A stretch of DNA of 34,691 bases from assembly GCA_037384225.1 (NCBI GenBank), contig JARROD010000012.1, forward strand, positions 1 to 34,691, read 5' to 3'. The number at the start of each line of letters is the position of its first letter. Within the stretch, counting starts at the first letter, position 1. Positions 17,266-25,931 of the stretch are shown one piece after another. The position numbers and the translations under genes are program-made. The DNA is from JARROD01 sp037384225. GTDB lineage: Bacteria > Pseudomonadota > Gammaproteobacteria > Pseudomonadales > Cellvibrionaceae. Below the pieces are notes generated by a model, which saw only the letters and a program-made list of their open reading frames with translations, made no database searches and was not told the DNA's origin.

Positions 17266-18180
17266 GTGGACACATTCGATGGCCGTAAAATATTGATTAC
17301 GGGCGGAACCGGTTTTATTGGCCGCCCTCTTGTTAAGGCGCTAATCAACGCCGGGGCGGAAGTGACCGTCTTGACCCGCAAAGCCGGCCAGAAATCCCGG
17401 TTGGAGGATGGACGGCTTATCTATATTAATCACCTGGATGAGGTGAGCGACGATCAACGTATCGACGCCATGATCAATCTGGCGGGCGAGCCTCTTGCCG
17501 GCGGCCGCTGGAGCCGCGCCCGCAAAGCCTTGTTGCTCAACAGCCGTGTCCAAGTCACCAGTGAATTGCGCAAACTCGCCAGCAGACTCGAGCGCAGACC
17601 TGAGGTACTTGTCAGCGGGTCCGCCATTGGTTACTACGGGCATCAGGACGATACCCTCCTGGATGAAAACGCCGCTTATGCCGAATGCTTTTCCCATCGC
17701 CTGTGTGCGTTATGGGAACAAGAGGCAATGACGTTTGCCGAACTGGGCATGCGCGTTTGTCTGTTGCGCACCGGTATCGTGCTGGGAAAAGGCGGCGGCC
17801 CTCTGCGGGAGTTGCGCAAGTCGTTTGATATGAGAGTGGCGACGCAGTTTTCCCGGGGCGACCAATGGATGTCGTGGATTCATCTGGACGATGAGGTGGG
17901 TATTATCCTGTATGCGCTCAGCCACGATAATATCCACGGCGTCATTAACGCAACCGCGCCGGTGCCTGTTACCAACAAAGCGTTTTGCCGGGAGTTTGGC
18001 CGCATAAAGAAAACATTTTTTAAACTAACCATTCCGGCTGCAATATTAAAGATTATGCTCGGTGAAATGGCTGAAGAAATATTGTTGACAGGACAGAGAG
18101 TGGTCCCGAAAAAGCTATTGGACTGCGGCTATGCATTTAAGTATCGGGAATTAAAATCAGCGTTGGAAAACCTCACCTGA
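17266..18180 (+). CDS. yfcH: TIGR01777/YfcH-type NAD(P)-dependent epimerase (SDR family)
   Basis: A 304-residue extended-SDR protein. The N-terminal Rossmann motif is ITGGTGFIGRPLV (residues 11-23), followed by DAMINLAGEPLAGGRWS, SGSAIGYYG (the family form of the catalytic Tyr segment) and SWIHLDDEVGIILYAL. A C-terminal DUF1731-like region contains the FKYRELKSAL ending. The cellular substrate of this family is not established; E. coli YfcH is the usual reference at 297 residues. The only canonical start is GTG 17266 without a clear ribosome site. The frame stays open 24 codons further upstream with no start codon, so the N-terminus is uncertain. Confidence 0.9.
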   Translation: MDTFDGRKILITGGTGFIGRPLVKALINAGAEVTVLTRKAGQKSRLEDGRLIYINHLDEVSDDQRIDAMINLAGEPLAGGRWSRARKALLLNSRVQVTSELRKLASRLERRPEVLVSGSAIGYYGHQDDTLLDENAAYAECFSHRLCALWEQEAMTFAELGMRVCLLRTGIVLGKGGGPLRELRKSFDMRVATQFSRGDQWMSWIHLDDEVGIILYALSHDNIHGVINATAPVPVTNKAFCREFGRIKKTFFKLTIPAAILKIMLGEMAEEILLTGQRVVPKKLLDCGYAFKYRELKSALENLT

Positions 18181-18272
18181 ACGGAATTAATACCGCCAGA
18201 CTCTTTTTTGAACCTTATTACCGCAGGGGGGCGTGGCCGGCTACGTGCCTCTAAGCCGCTGCCGGCAAAGGC

Positions 18273-18683
18273 TCAGGCAAAACCGGCGGCCAGCAGGGAA
18301 TGGAAAGCCGGGCGGCCCTGCTCGCCCGAGCTTACCTTCTGATACAGCTGGCGGGCGTGCTCCAGAATCAAATCCCGCATCAGCGGGGGAGTATTGTCGA
18401 GCAGACTTTCTATCCGGTGACTGCTAATTACCTGAAGTTCGGCGTCCTGAATGGCGGTTGCACGGATACTGTTCGGTGTTTTCAACAGTAAAGGCAGCTC
18501 CCCAAAATAGGCGCCCTGACCGAGGGTATCGACGACCACGTGCCGGTTGCCACGCAAAACCGAGAGTTCGACTTCGCCGCTGAGAATTGAATAGGCGACG
18601 CTGTCGGACTGCCCTTCTTTGAAAATAGTTTCCCCGCTTGAAAAGCGGGAAACCTGAAAACTTTTGCCCTGTATCATCAACAT
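18273..18683 (-). CDS. Stand-alone cyclic-nucleotide-binding (Crp-type sensor) domain protein
   Basis: A 136-residue protein made of one cNMP-binding beta-barrel: FSSGETIFKEGQSDSVAYSI, ILSGEVELSV, then the phosphate-binding cassette YFGELPLLLKTPNSIRATA. It has a short helical tail and no DNA-binding domain, so it probably acts through a protein partner or as a degenerate sensor. The cassette keeps G-E-L-P-L-L but has S-I-R-A-T where canonical cAMP binders have R-(S/T)-A, so the conserved arginine is displaced by one. The ATG at 18683 follows GGAGG by nine bases; the longer frame from 18749 has a less convincing start. It is convergent with the epimerase gene. Confidence 0.82.
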   Translation of the reverse strand: MLMIQGKSFQVSRFSSGETIFKEGQSDSVAYSILSGEVELSVLRGNRHVVVDTLGQGAYFGELPLLLKTPNSIRATAIQDAELQVISSHRIESLLDNTPPLMRDLILEHARQLYQKVSSGEQGRPAFHSLLAAGFA

Positions 18684-19038
18684 GATTAATTGCCTCCAGT
18701 ATCCCAGTATCTTTCTTGTGCCTGTGTCCCAACCTCTTTCTTTTGCCAACCTCTTTCTTTTTAGAGTTGGCTACGGAATTAATGGGAAACATGTTCATTA
18801 ACCGTGCCGAAGTTGCTTAGGGAGGCGAAAAATAGTGTTTTGTGTATCGTTTATGTGATTTGTACCGTTATTTAGTGTGAACTGGTTCAGGTTTCATGTT
18901 TTTTAGTTTACTCTGCGTTAAAAATGGGCTTTTTTGTCCGCTTTTGAAATATGGCAAAGGAAACGGTGACAGTTTATTGAATCGGGTAATACGGCAGTGA
19001 CAAAAAATGACGCTATGAGTCAGAAAAGCAGGTCAATT

Positions 19039-19066
19039 TTGTGACGGCTTACGGCATGCGTATAAT
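19039..19066 (+). promoter_or_regulatory. Sigma70 promoter of hrpA
   Basis: TTGTGA (19039-19044), a 16-bp spacer, and a consensus TATAAT (19061-19066). Expected transcription start near 19073 supports translation from ATG 19108. The rest of the 18750-19077 spacer is AT-rich without other recognisable features. Confidence 0.72.
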
Positions 19067-19107
19067 AGCCGCCCATTTTGATGTTATGGCGGGTATTGGC
19101 AGGGCCG

Positions 19108-22100
19108 ATGAATAAATTGCTAGCCGCTCTGGCGGATGAGATTGAAACCGCTGCCACAGCGGACCGACACCGGTTGCATCGGCAGCGGCGAGAGCTAAAA
19201 AAACGGATCGAGGCTGGCAGGCCCTACGACCGCTTGCTGGGGAAACTGCAAAAGAGTGTAGAAGCTTCGCTGCAGCGGGTGCGGGAGCGGCAGCAGCGAC
19301 TGCCGGAAATCACCTTTCCGGAACAACTGCCCATAGCCGCGAAACGCGAGGAGATCTCCGCCGCTATCGGCGACCACCAGGTAGTGGTGATCGCCGGTGA
19401 AACGGGTTCCGGCAAAACCACCCAGATTCCCAAAATCTGCCTGGCGCTGGGGCGCGGTGTCAGAGGTATTATAGGTCACACCCAGCCGCGGCGGATCGCC
19501 GCCCGCACCGTGGCCAGTCGAATCGCTGAGGAATTGAAAGTCCCCCTCGGCGAAGCGGTGGGCTATCAGGTACGGTTTACAGACCATTCGAATGAGTATA
19601 GTCATATTAAACTGATGACTGACGGCATTTTGTTGGCTGAAATTCAAAACGACCCTTATCTCTCCCGCTACGACACCCTGATTATCGACGAGGCTCACGA
19701 GCGCAGCTTAAATATCGATTTTCTGCTCGGTTACCTGAAACTCATACTGGTCAAGCGGCCTGATCTCAAGGTGATTATCACCTCAGCCACAATTGATGTG
19801 GAGCGCTTTGCCAGGCATTTTGACGGTGTCGGCACCCGTCTCGAAAATCCGGCATCCGAGGTGACAGAACCCTGTCGTGAAACTAAGGCTATGGCAAAAA
19901 CGCCGGTGATCGAAGTCTCCGGGCGTACCTATCCGGTGGAGGTATTGTACCGGCCCCAGGCGTCGGAGCAGGACGATCAATTCGCGGCGATTGTCGAGGC
20001 TATTGGCGAAATCCAACATCTTGAACGGCAGCGCCAAGCCGGCCGGGGCGGGGACATTCTGGTTTTTCTCAGCGGTGAGCGCGAAATTCGCGAAACCGCC
20101 ACCGCCATCCGCAAGGCCGATTTTCCCCATCTGGAGGTATTGCCTCTATACGCACGCCTGAGTCTCGCAGAGCAGAACCGTGTGTTTCAATCCCACCGCG
20201 GTGCACGTGTCGTGCTCGCTACCAATGTGGCGGAAACCTCCATTACTGTGCCCGGCATTCGCTATGTCATCGATCCCGGTTATGCCCGGATCAGTCGCTA
20301 CAGCTATCGCACCAAGGTGCAGCGGTTGCCCATTGAGGTGATTTCCCAGGCCAGCGCCAATCAGCGCAAGGGCCGTTGCGGGCGGGTCAGCGACGGTATT
20401 TGTATCCGCCTGTTCGATGAGACAGACTTCAATAACCGTGCGGAATTTACGGATGCGGAAATAGTGCGCACCAACCTGGCGGCGGTGATTTTGCAGATGT
20501 TGAAACTGCGCATCGGCGATATCCGGGAATTCCCCTTTCTCGATCGACCCGACCGGCGCCTGATCAACGATGGATTCAAACTGCTGCAGGAGCTTCAGGC
20601 CGTCGACCCGACCGGCAAGCTGACGGCAATCGGCCGGCAGCTCACGATGCTGCCCACCGATCCGCGTCTGGGGCGTATGCTGATCGCCGCCGGAGAACTG
20701 GGATGTGTGCGAGAGCTGTTAATTATCGCCAGCGCTATCTCGGTTCAGGATCCCCGCGAACGGCCGCCGGAAAAACAACAGGCCGCGGATGAAAAACACC
20801 GGCGTTTCAACGATGAACATTCTGATTTTCTCGCCTATCTGAAACTGTGGGATTACTTCGAAAACCAGCGTCAGGAACTCTCCCAGAATCAATTGCGCAA
20901 ACTGTGTCAAAAAGAGTTTTTGTCTTATCTGCGACTGCGGGAATGGCGCGATACCCACTACCAGTTGCGGCTTGCAGTAAAAGCCCTGGGTATCGTCGAG
21001 AATCGCGAACCGGCGGGCTTTGAAGCCGTTCACCGCGCTTTGCTTTCAGGTCTGTTGGGCAATATCGGTTTTCGCGGGGAGGAAAAGGAATACCTCGGTG
21101 CCCGCAACCGGCGCTTTTTTATCTTTCCAGGCTCGTCGCAGTTTAAGAAATTACCGAAGTGGATAGTGGCGGGGCAGTTGCTGGAAACGTCAAAGTTGTT
21201 TGCGCATACCGTTGCCAGAATAGATCCCTTGTGGGTGTTGGCGGCGGCAAGTCACCTGGTCAAGCGACATTATTTTGAACCCCACTACGACAGTCGCGGC
21301 GGGCGGGTTATGGCGTTTGAGAAAGTCAGCCTCTACGGCCTGGTACTGGTGGAAAAACAACGCGTCAACTACGCCACAATCGACCCTGTGGTGGCGCGGG
21401 AGGTTTTTATTCGCGCGGCGTTGGTCGAAGGCCGGTACGGGGACAACAGCAGGGGCAAAGGGACGTTTTTCCGGCACAATCAGCAAGTTATTGCAGAGCT
21501 TCACGACCTGGAAGCGAAATCCCGTCGCCGGGATATCCTCACCGATGACTCGGTGCTATACGATTTTTACGCCGAGAGAATACCGGAACATATTGTCAAT
21601 CTCTCCGGTTTTGAGACCTGGCGCAAAGAGCAGGAAAAAACGCAGCCGAGATTGTTATTTCTGCAGCGCGAATGGTTGATGCAACACGATGCCAGCCATA
21701 TCACCGAAGCGCAGTTTCCCAATGAATTAGTGTGGGAAGGCATGGCGTTTACGTTGAGTTATCACTTTGAACCCGGGCATCGGGATGACGGTGTCAGTCT
21801 GCATGTCCCGGTCAGCGCTCTGCACCTGGTGCCGGAGTTGCGTCTGCAGTGGCTGGTGCCGGGATTGTTGCGGGAAAAATGTATCGATCTGGTGAAACGT
21901 CTGCCCAAGCAGTGGCGCAAACATTTTGTGCCGGTTCCGGCCTTTGTCGATAAAGCACTGGCGGGCATGAACGCCGACAACAGTGCGTTGGTCGAAAGAC
22001 TGGGGCGGCAACTGCAGCGCCACGCTGGCGTCGAGGTCCCGGCGGATGTCTGGCGGGAGGTAGAAGTTGAGGACTACTATCGCATCAATATCAAAGTGCT

Positions 22101-23121
22101 GGACGAACGCGGCCGCTGCATTGACGCCGGGCGCGATCTGGCGGTGCTGCGCCAGCGTTATCGCGATCGTTTACAGCGGAGTTTGCAAAGTGCCGACAAT
22201 TCCATAGAATGCTCAGGTATAACCCGGTGGGATTTCGGTACTGACGAAACCCCGGTCGCAGGGGAGCACAGAGAGGAACTGCCGTCGGTGGTCGAACTCG
22301 ACCGCGATGGTATCCGGATTCGGGCGTTCCCGGCCCTGGTGGATGAAACCTGTTCAGTGGCCATTCGGGTGTTGGATGAGCCCGCCCGGGCGCGTTATCT
22401 CAGCCGCCGGGGTGTGGTGCGGCTGCTGTTGTTAAACCTGGGCCCAACAGTGAAATCGCTGCGTCGGGAACTGCTTAAGGGCAAGGATATGGGGTTGAGT
22501 GTCGCCGGTCTCGGTAACCGCGATAAGGTGATTGACGATCTGTTGTGCGCCGCCTGCGCCCAGGTGTGTTTTGCCGATACTGACACTGAGGCGTTGCCCA
22601 GGACTGGGGAGCAATTTGACGCTTGCCTTAAAGTGGGTCAGCGGCAACTGGCGGCGGTCGCCCGGGAACTGGAATCTCTGCTGGCGAATATTCTCACCGT
22701 GTTAGTGCAGATCAAGAAAGCACTGAAAGCGCAAAAAAATGCCTTGGCTCTGGCTTTTACCGTAGCTGATATCAACGTTCAATTGCAGTGGCTTATCTAC
22801 CCGGGGTGTTTGTACGACACGCCGCCAGACTGGCTGCGCCAGTATCCTCGCTATCTGAAGGCGATTTTGGTACGTTTGGAAAAAGCGCCGCAGAATATAC
22901 AAAAGGACAGGCTGCAGATCACGGAATTGGAGTCGCATTGGACGCGCCTGGAGCAACGCCTGGAACAGGAAGGGGGGGCAGCGTTGTTTACCCATTTACC
23001 CCTGCGCGAATACCGCTGGATGCTGGAGGAATTTCGCGTGTCTCTGTTTGCACAGACACTGAAAACGCTGATGCCAGTATCGGGCAAGCGTCTCGACAGG
23101 CAGTGGGAGCTTACGCTCTAA
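19108..23121 (+). CDS. hrpA: ATP-dependent RNA helicase HrpA
   Basis: A 1337-residue DEAH-box helicase, slightly longer than E. coli HrpA (1300). It has Walker A GETGSGKTT at 97-105, DEAH at 194-197, SATI motif III, and motif VI QRKGRCGRVSDG. These are followed by the HA2/OB regions and the long C-terminal domain typical of HrpA (DUF3418), ending in EYRWMLEEFRVSLFAQTLKT. The enzyme family acts on RNA; E. coli HrpA has been linked to ribosome rescue and fimbrial mRNA processing. A segment of about 25 residues (DGVGTRLENPASEVTEPCRE onward) is inserted after ERFARHF compared with the E. coli protein as I recall it. The start ATG has AGGG upstream and fits the promoter; the earlier TTG/ATG at 19078-19081 would be almost leaderless. 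Confidence 0.96.
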   Translation: MNKLLAALADEIETAATADRHRLHRQRRELKKRIEAGRPYDRLLGKLQKSVEASLQRVRERQQRLPEITFPEQLPIAAKREEISAAIGDHQVVVIAGETGSGKTTQIPKICLALGRGVRGIIGHTQPRRIAARTVASRIAEELKVPLGEAVGYQVRFTDHSNEYSHIKLMTDGILLAEIQNDPYLSRYDTLIIDEAHERSLNIDFLLGYLKLILVKRPDLKVIITSATIDVERFARHFDGVGTRLENPASEVTEPCRETKAMAKTPVIEVSGRTYPVEVLYRPQASEQDDQFAAIVEAIGEIQHLERQRQAGRGGDILVFLSGEREIRETATAIRKADFPHLEVLPLYARLSLAEQNRVFQSHRGARVVLATNVAETSITVPGIRYVIDPGYARISRYSYRTKVQRLPIEVISQASANQRKGRCGRVSDGICIRLFDETDFNNRAEFTDAEIVRTNLAAVILQMLKLRIGDIREFPFLDRPDRRLINDGFKLLQELQAVDPTGKLTAIGRQLTMLPTDPRLGRMLIAAGELGCVRELLIIASAISVQDPRERPPEKQQAADEKHRRFNDEHSDFLAYLKLWDYFENQRQELSQNQLRKLCQKEFLSYLRLREWRDTHYQLRLAVKALGIVENREPAGFEAVHRALLSGLLGNIGFRGEEKEYLGARNRRFFIFPGSSQFKKLPKWIVAGQLLETSKLFAHTVARIDPLWVLAAASHLVKRHYFEPHYDSRGGRVMAFEKVSLYGLVLVEKQRVNYATIDPVVAREVFIRAALVEGRYGDNSRGKGTFFRHNQQVIAELHDLEAKSRRRDILTDDSVLYDFYAERIPEHIVNLSGFETWRKEQEKTQPRLLFLQREWLMQHDASHITEAQFPNELVWEGMAFTLSYHFEPGHRDDGVSLHVPVSALHLVPELRLQWLVPGLLREKCIDLVKRLPKQWRKHFVPVPAFVDKALAGMNADNSALVERLGRQLQRHAGVEVPADVWREVEVEDYYRINIKVLDERGRCIDAGRDLAVLRQRYRDRLQRSLQSADNSIECSGITRWDFGTDETPVAGEHREELPSVVELDRDGIRIRAFPALVDETCSVAIRVLDEPARARYLSRRGVVRLLLLNLGPTVKSLRRELLKGKDMGLSVAGLGNRDKVIDDLLCAACAQVCFADTDTEALPRTGEQFDACLKVGQRQLAAVARELESLLANILTVLVQIKKALKAQKNALALAFTVADINVQLQWLIYPGCLYDTPPDWLRQYPRYLKAILVRLEKAPQNIQKDRLQITELESHWTRLEQRLEQEGGAALFTHLPLREYRWMLEEFRVSLFAQTLKTLMPVSGKRLDRQWELTL

Positions 23122-23123
23122 AA

Positions 23124-23158
23124 GGTCCTGAGCTCGAAAATTTATGCAACGATAGGGT
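23124..23158. repeat. 34-35-bp dispersed repeat, copy 2
   Basis: Matches 8680-8713 with one short difference after ggtcctg. It begins three bases behind the hrpA stop and is fused to a MITE copy on its right side. Confidence 0.75.
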
Positions 23159-23243
23159 TATACCCAAAGTGTTTGAGATTTAGGCCTCCAGAGCACGCCC
23201 CTTTTTGCCCCTGGCCGCGTCGCTCTCAAACGCTTTGGGTATA
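23159..23243. mobile_element. 85-bp deletion derivative of the TATACCCAAAG element
   Basis: The terminal repeats tatacccaaagtgtttgaga and tctcaaacgctttgggtata pair with one mismatch. The internal part matches the reverse complement of the inner region of the 10593-10776 element (acgcggccagg, then caaaaaggggcgtgct). It lies between hrpA and the hvfA-like gene. Confidence 0.8.
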
Positions 23244-23345
23244 AACGGTGGGTACGACTTTTGACACAGTTTTAAATTACACTGTCGACTCGGCTTATTA
23301 TGAGTAATGCACATTGTGAATAATTAATAAAAATGACTAAATAAA

Positions 23346-23374
23346 TTGACATACCGCAGAAACTAATTTAATTG
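23346..23374 (+). promoter_or_regulatory. Candidate sigma70 promoter of the precursor peptide gene
   Basis: TTGACA at 23346-23351, a 17-bp spacer, and TAATTG at 23369-23374, followed by a leader of about 100 bases. No obvious Fur-like or copper-regulator box was recognised by eye. Confidence 0.5.
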
Positions 23375-23484
23375 TACCCAGTCATATATAGGCATTATCA
23401 CAGCAAAGTGATAGCCGTGCTGGTGGCTGTATCCGTTGATCAACGATTTCAGATAAAACGAGTATTCATAACGAGGAAAAAACT

Positions 23485-23793
23485 ATGGCTAAGAAGAACC
23501 TGTCCCCTTTGGCTGCTGCGGTGGGTGCCGCTTTTATCGCTTCAGCGTCTCTGACTCCCGTGGCCTCTGCGTCCGATAACCCTTTTGCGGCCGAGCAGCT
23601 CGGCGCCGGTTACAATCTGGCAGCTGAAGATGCCGAAGAGAAGGCGGGTGAAGGTAAATGTGGTGAGGGAAAAGCTGGCGCTGAGGGCAAATGTGGTGAG
23701 GGAAAAGCTGGCGCTGAGGGCAAATGTGGTGAAGGCGATAAAGAAAAAGCCGGCAAGGAAGGTAAGTGTGGCGAAGGTAAGTGCGGAAGTTAG
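23485..23793 (+). CDS. hvfA: HvfA-like copper-RiPP precursor with EGKCG repeats
   Basis: A 102-residue precursor with a Sec signal peptide (LSPLAAAVGAAFIASASLTP, cleavage probably after ASA near residue 30), an acidic linker, and a Gly/Lys/Glu-rich C-terminus. The C-terminus holds five EGKCG units and five cysteines in total, the last ending EGKCGS. In the characterised Haemophilus HvfA system such EGKCG cysteines are converted by an MNIO enzyme to oxazolone/thioamide copper ligands. A strong ribosome site (GAGG eight bases before ATG) and a terminator right after the gene fit an abundantly made precursor. The MNIO and partner genes follow on the same strand. Lys-Ala-Gly spacers separate the first three motifs, so not every motif is directly tandem. 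Confidence 0.9.
   Translation: MAKKNLSPLAAAVGAAFIASASLTPVASASDNPFAAEQLGAGYNLAAEDAEEKAGEGKCGEGKAGAEGKCGEGKAGAEGKCGEGDKEKAGKEGKCGEGKCGS
23656..23736. repeat. 33-bp coding tandem repeat in the precursor core
   Basis: Units start at 23656 and 23689 and are identical; a partial third starts at 23722. Each encodes KCGEGKAGAEG, so copy number sets the number of modifiable cysteines. Confidence 0.88.
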
Positions 23794-23855
23794 TTAAACC
23801 GTTGTGTGATGCTGGAGATGGGATAAGCTGAAAAAAGCATCAGAACTGATATAGT

Positions 23856-23896
23856 AAAAGCCCCGCTGAGGAAACAAACTCAAGGGGCTTTTTCTT
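23856..23896 (+). terminator. Rho-independent terminator between precursor and MNIO genes
   Basis: An AAAAGCCCC/GGGGCTTTT stem with an inner TGAG/CTCA pairing, followed by TTTTTC. It probably lowers expression of the enzyme genes relative to the precursor. Confidence 0.85.
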
Positions 23897-23906
23897 TACC
23901 CCAATA

Positions 23907-23936
23907 TATACCTAAACCTCAAACGCTTTGGGTATA
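23907..23936. repeat. 30-bp solo copy of the TATACC...GGGTATA repeat
   Basis: An imperfect palindrome (tataccTAAA/TTTGGgtata) carrying cctcaaacgctttgggtata, the terminal sequence of the MITE family at 10593 and 23159. It lies in the spacer before the MNIO gene. Confidence 0.75.
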
Positions 23937-23973
23937 TCTCTATGTTTGAACGCATGAGCCTGGAGATTGCAAC

Positions 23974-24846
23974 ATGAAAAAAGTGCAGCCAAACCCTGTA
24001 CAGGGCGCCGGGTTGGGATTGCGCAGGAGCCTGCTCAATGAACTCTCGTCGCTGACGACCGATGATGTCAATTTCATGGAGGTGGCGCCGGAAAACTGGA
24101 TAGATGTCGGTGGCCGGTTCGGGCGCAAATTTCGGGCTTACACCGAACGTTTTCCCTTTGCCTGCCACGGCCTATCCCTGTCTATCGGATCTCCAAGTCC
24201 CCTGGATTACGATTTACTCAAACGCATTAAAACGTTTATTTCCGAACATGGAATCCGTTGTTATTCCGAGCATTTGAGCTATTGTAGTGACCGGGGGCAT
24301 CTATATGACTTGATGCCGATTCCATTCACTGAGCCCGCTGTGCACTATGTTGCCGGCAGAATTCGCGAAGTTCAGGATATATTGGGACAGCGTATCGCTA
24401 TGGAAAATGTATCCTATTACTGTGCTCCGCACCGGGAAATGAGTGAAATAGAATTTATTAAGGCGGTAATTGCCGAAGCCGACTGTGATTTGTTGCTGGA
24501 TGTGAACAATATCTATGTTAACAGTATCAACCATGGTTATGATCCTGTGGCGTTTTTACAACAGTTGCCCGCCGACAGGGCAAGTTATATACATATTGCC
24601 GGCCATTATAAGGAGGCCGAGGATTTGCGTGTGGATACCCATGGTGCCGCGGTGATCCCCTCTGTATGGGCTTTATTGGACAAGGCTTACGAGTTGTTTG
24701 GTGTTATCCCGACGTTGCTGGAAAGAGATTTCAATATTCCTCCTGCGGAGGAGTTAATGCGGGAAGTCAATCAGATCAAGCGGATTCAAAGCGGCTATGC
24801 AGTTTCTGGCACCGGCAAGGTCAGATCCCGGATTTGCGGTTCGTGA
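23974..24846 (+). CDS. hvfB: MNIO family (DUF692) multinuclear iron oxidase, HvfB-like
   Basis: A 290-residue TIM-barrel enzyme of the multinuclear non-heme iron-dependent oxidase family, which modifies cysteines of precursor peptides. The expected metal-binding positions are visible: His65 in CHGLSLS, His100 in SEHLSY, Glu144 in MENVSYY, Asp176/Asn178 in LLLDVNNIYVN, His207/His211 in HIAGH, Asp221/His223 in DTHG and Glu250 in LLERDFNIP. GLGLR near residue 13 is also typical. The substrate is presumably the EGKCG precursor encoded immediately upstream. The length is normal for the family. It is followed after 48 bp by the DUF2063 partner. HvfB is preferred over BufB because the neighbouring precursor is the low-complexity EGKCG type. 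Confidence 0.94.
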   Translation: MKKVQPNPVQGAGLGLRRSLLNELSSLTTDDVNFMEVAPENWIDVGGRFGRKFRAYTERFPFACHGLSLSIGSPSPLDYDLLKRIKTFISEHGIRCYSEHLSYCSDRGHLYDLMPIPFTEPAVHYVAGRIREVQDILGQRIAMENVSYYCAPHREMSEIEFIKAVIAEADCDLLLDVNNIYVNSINHGYDPVAFLQQLPADRASYIHIAGHYKEAEDLRVDTHGAAVIPSVWALLDKAYELFGVIPTLLERDFNIPPAEELMREVNQIKRIQSGYAVSGTGKVRSRICGS

Positions 24847-24894
24847 CCACTGTGCTGATTTGCAATTATGAAACAAATTAGTTGGGACTCACTA

Positions 24895-25674
24895 ATGGGT
24901 AGACAAATTATGGAAAATGGGCCGGAAAAAAGCCAAGTGTTTCAAACTGTACAGTACCAGTTTGCCGCTCATCTGCGGGATCCTGACACCAACCCGGCGC
25001 CCGCCGGGGTTGAAGACCGGCGGGTGGCGGTTTATCGCAATTTAATTTATAAAAACATCGAGGATTTTATCAGCGGCGGGTTTCCGGTGTTAAGAAGCAT
25101 AATGACCGATGCCGAATGGCATAAGATGGTCAGAGATTTTATCGCTCGGCATACCAGCCACTCGCCCTATTTTCTTAAAATCAGTGAAGAGTTTCTCAAA
25201 TATCTACAGAATGAGCGGGGAATGCAGGCCGCTGACCCACCGTTTATTTTGGAATTGGCTCACTACGAATGGGTAGAGTTGGCTCTTGACGTTTCTCCCG
25301 AACAGTTTCCGGCACACACACACCTTTGTGATGATTTATTGAACAATATTGCGTTGGTTTCCCCACTGGCCTGGTGTCTGTCGTATCAATATCCGGTGCA
25401 TCGGATCGGACCCGGTTTCCAGCCCCAGGAACCGGGCGAACAGCCGACATTTTTAATTGTTTACCGCACACGCCATGACACCATTGAATTTATGGAAAGC
25501 AATGCGATTACGGTGCGACTACTGAATATCCTGGAGGGAAACCGTTTTACAGGACGCGATGCACTGGTGTTGCTGGCGGGAGAAATGCAACATCCAAACC
25601 CCGAATCGCTGTTAAAATACGGTGCAGAACTATTGCATAAGCTACAAAACTGCGATGTTATCTATACTATTTGA
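24895..25674 (+). CDS. hvfC: DUF2063 family partner of the MNIO enzyme, HvfC-like
   Basis: A 259-residue cytosolic protein. The N-terminal DUF2063 domain (QFAAHLRDPDTNPAP, RRVAVYRNLIYKNIEDFISG, GFPVLRSIMTDAEWHKMVRD; residues about 15-110) was once labelled DNA-binding. In studied MNIO systems this family forms a complex with the oxidase and recognises the precursor. The C-terminal half (about 130-255) includes LELAHYEWVELALDV and YRTRHDTIEFMESN, as in HvfC/BufC proteins. The ATG at 24895 has GGGA seven bases upstream; ATG 24868 and 24910 are alternatives. No DoxX-like membrane gene (HvfD) follows; the next gene is mlaA after a 257-bp gap. Confidence 0.9.
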   Translation: MGRQIMENGPEKSQVFQTVQYQFAAHLRDPDTNPAPAGVEDRRVAVYRNLIYKNIEDFISGGFPVLRSIMTDAEWHKMVRDFIARHTSHSPYFLKISEEFLKYLQNERGMQAADPPFILELAHYEWVELALDVSPEQFPAHTHLCDDLLNNIALVSPLAWCLSYQYPVHRIGPGFQPQEPGEQPTFLIVYRTRHDTIEFMESNAITVRLLNILEGNRFTGRDALVLLAGEMQHPNPESLLKYGAELLHKLQNCDVIYTI

Positions 25675-25931
25675 ACAAATCGTTTGTTCGTTTACTGCTG
25701 GCTTTTCGGCTTAGTCGTACCCGCAGGGTAACAGCGTCTAAGTGAACGGCGTTTAATGATCTAGTGCTTGAGACATGGCTGATGTTTAATAAGCTACGTA
25801 GAGAGTTTACACATAAATTTGTATACGAGAGTTGGCTTTTATACAAAAGCGGTATTGGAATAAGCAGGTTTTGCATAAAGAGGCCAATTTCGTGCTGCAA
25901 TCCCATAAGCGATGCGACAGGAGTATTATCT

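Noticed and set aside
25764..25931. 56-codon extension of MlaA
   Set aside because: It would bury the signal peptide; ATG 25932 has a good ribosome site and begins with the export signal.
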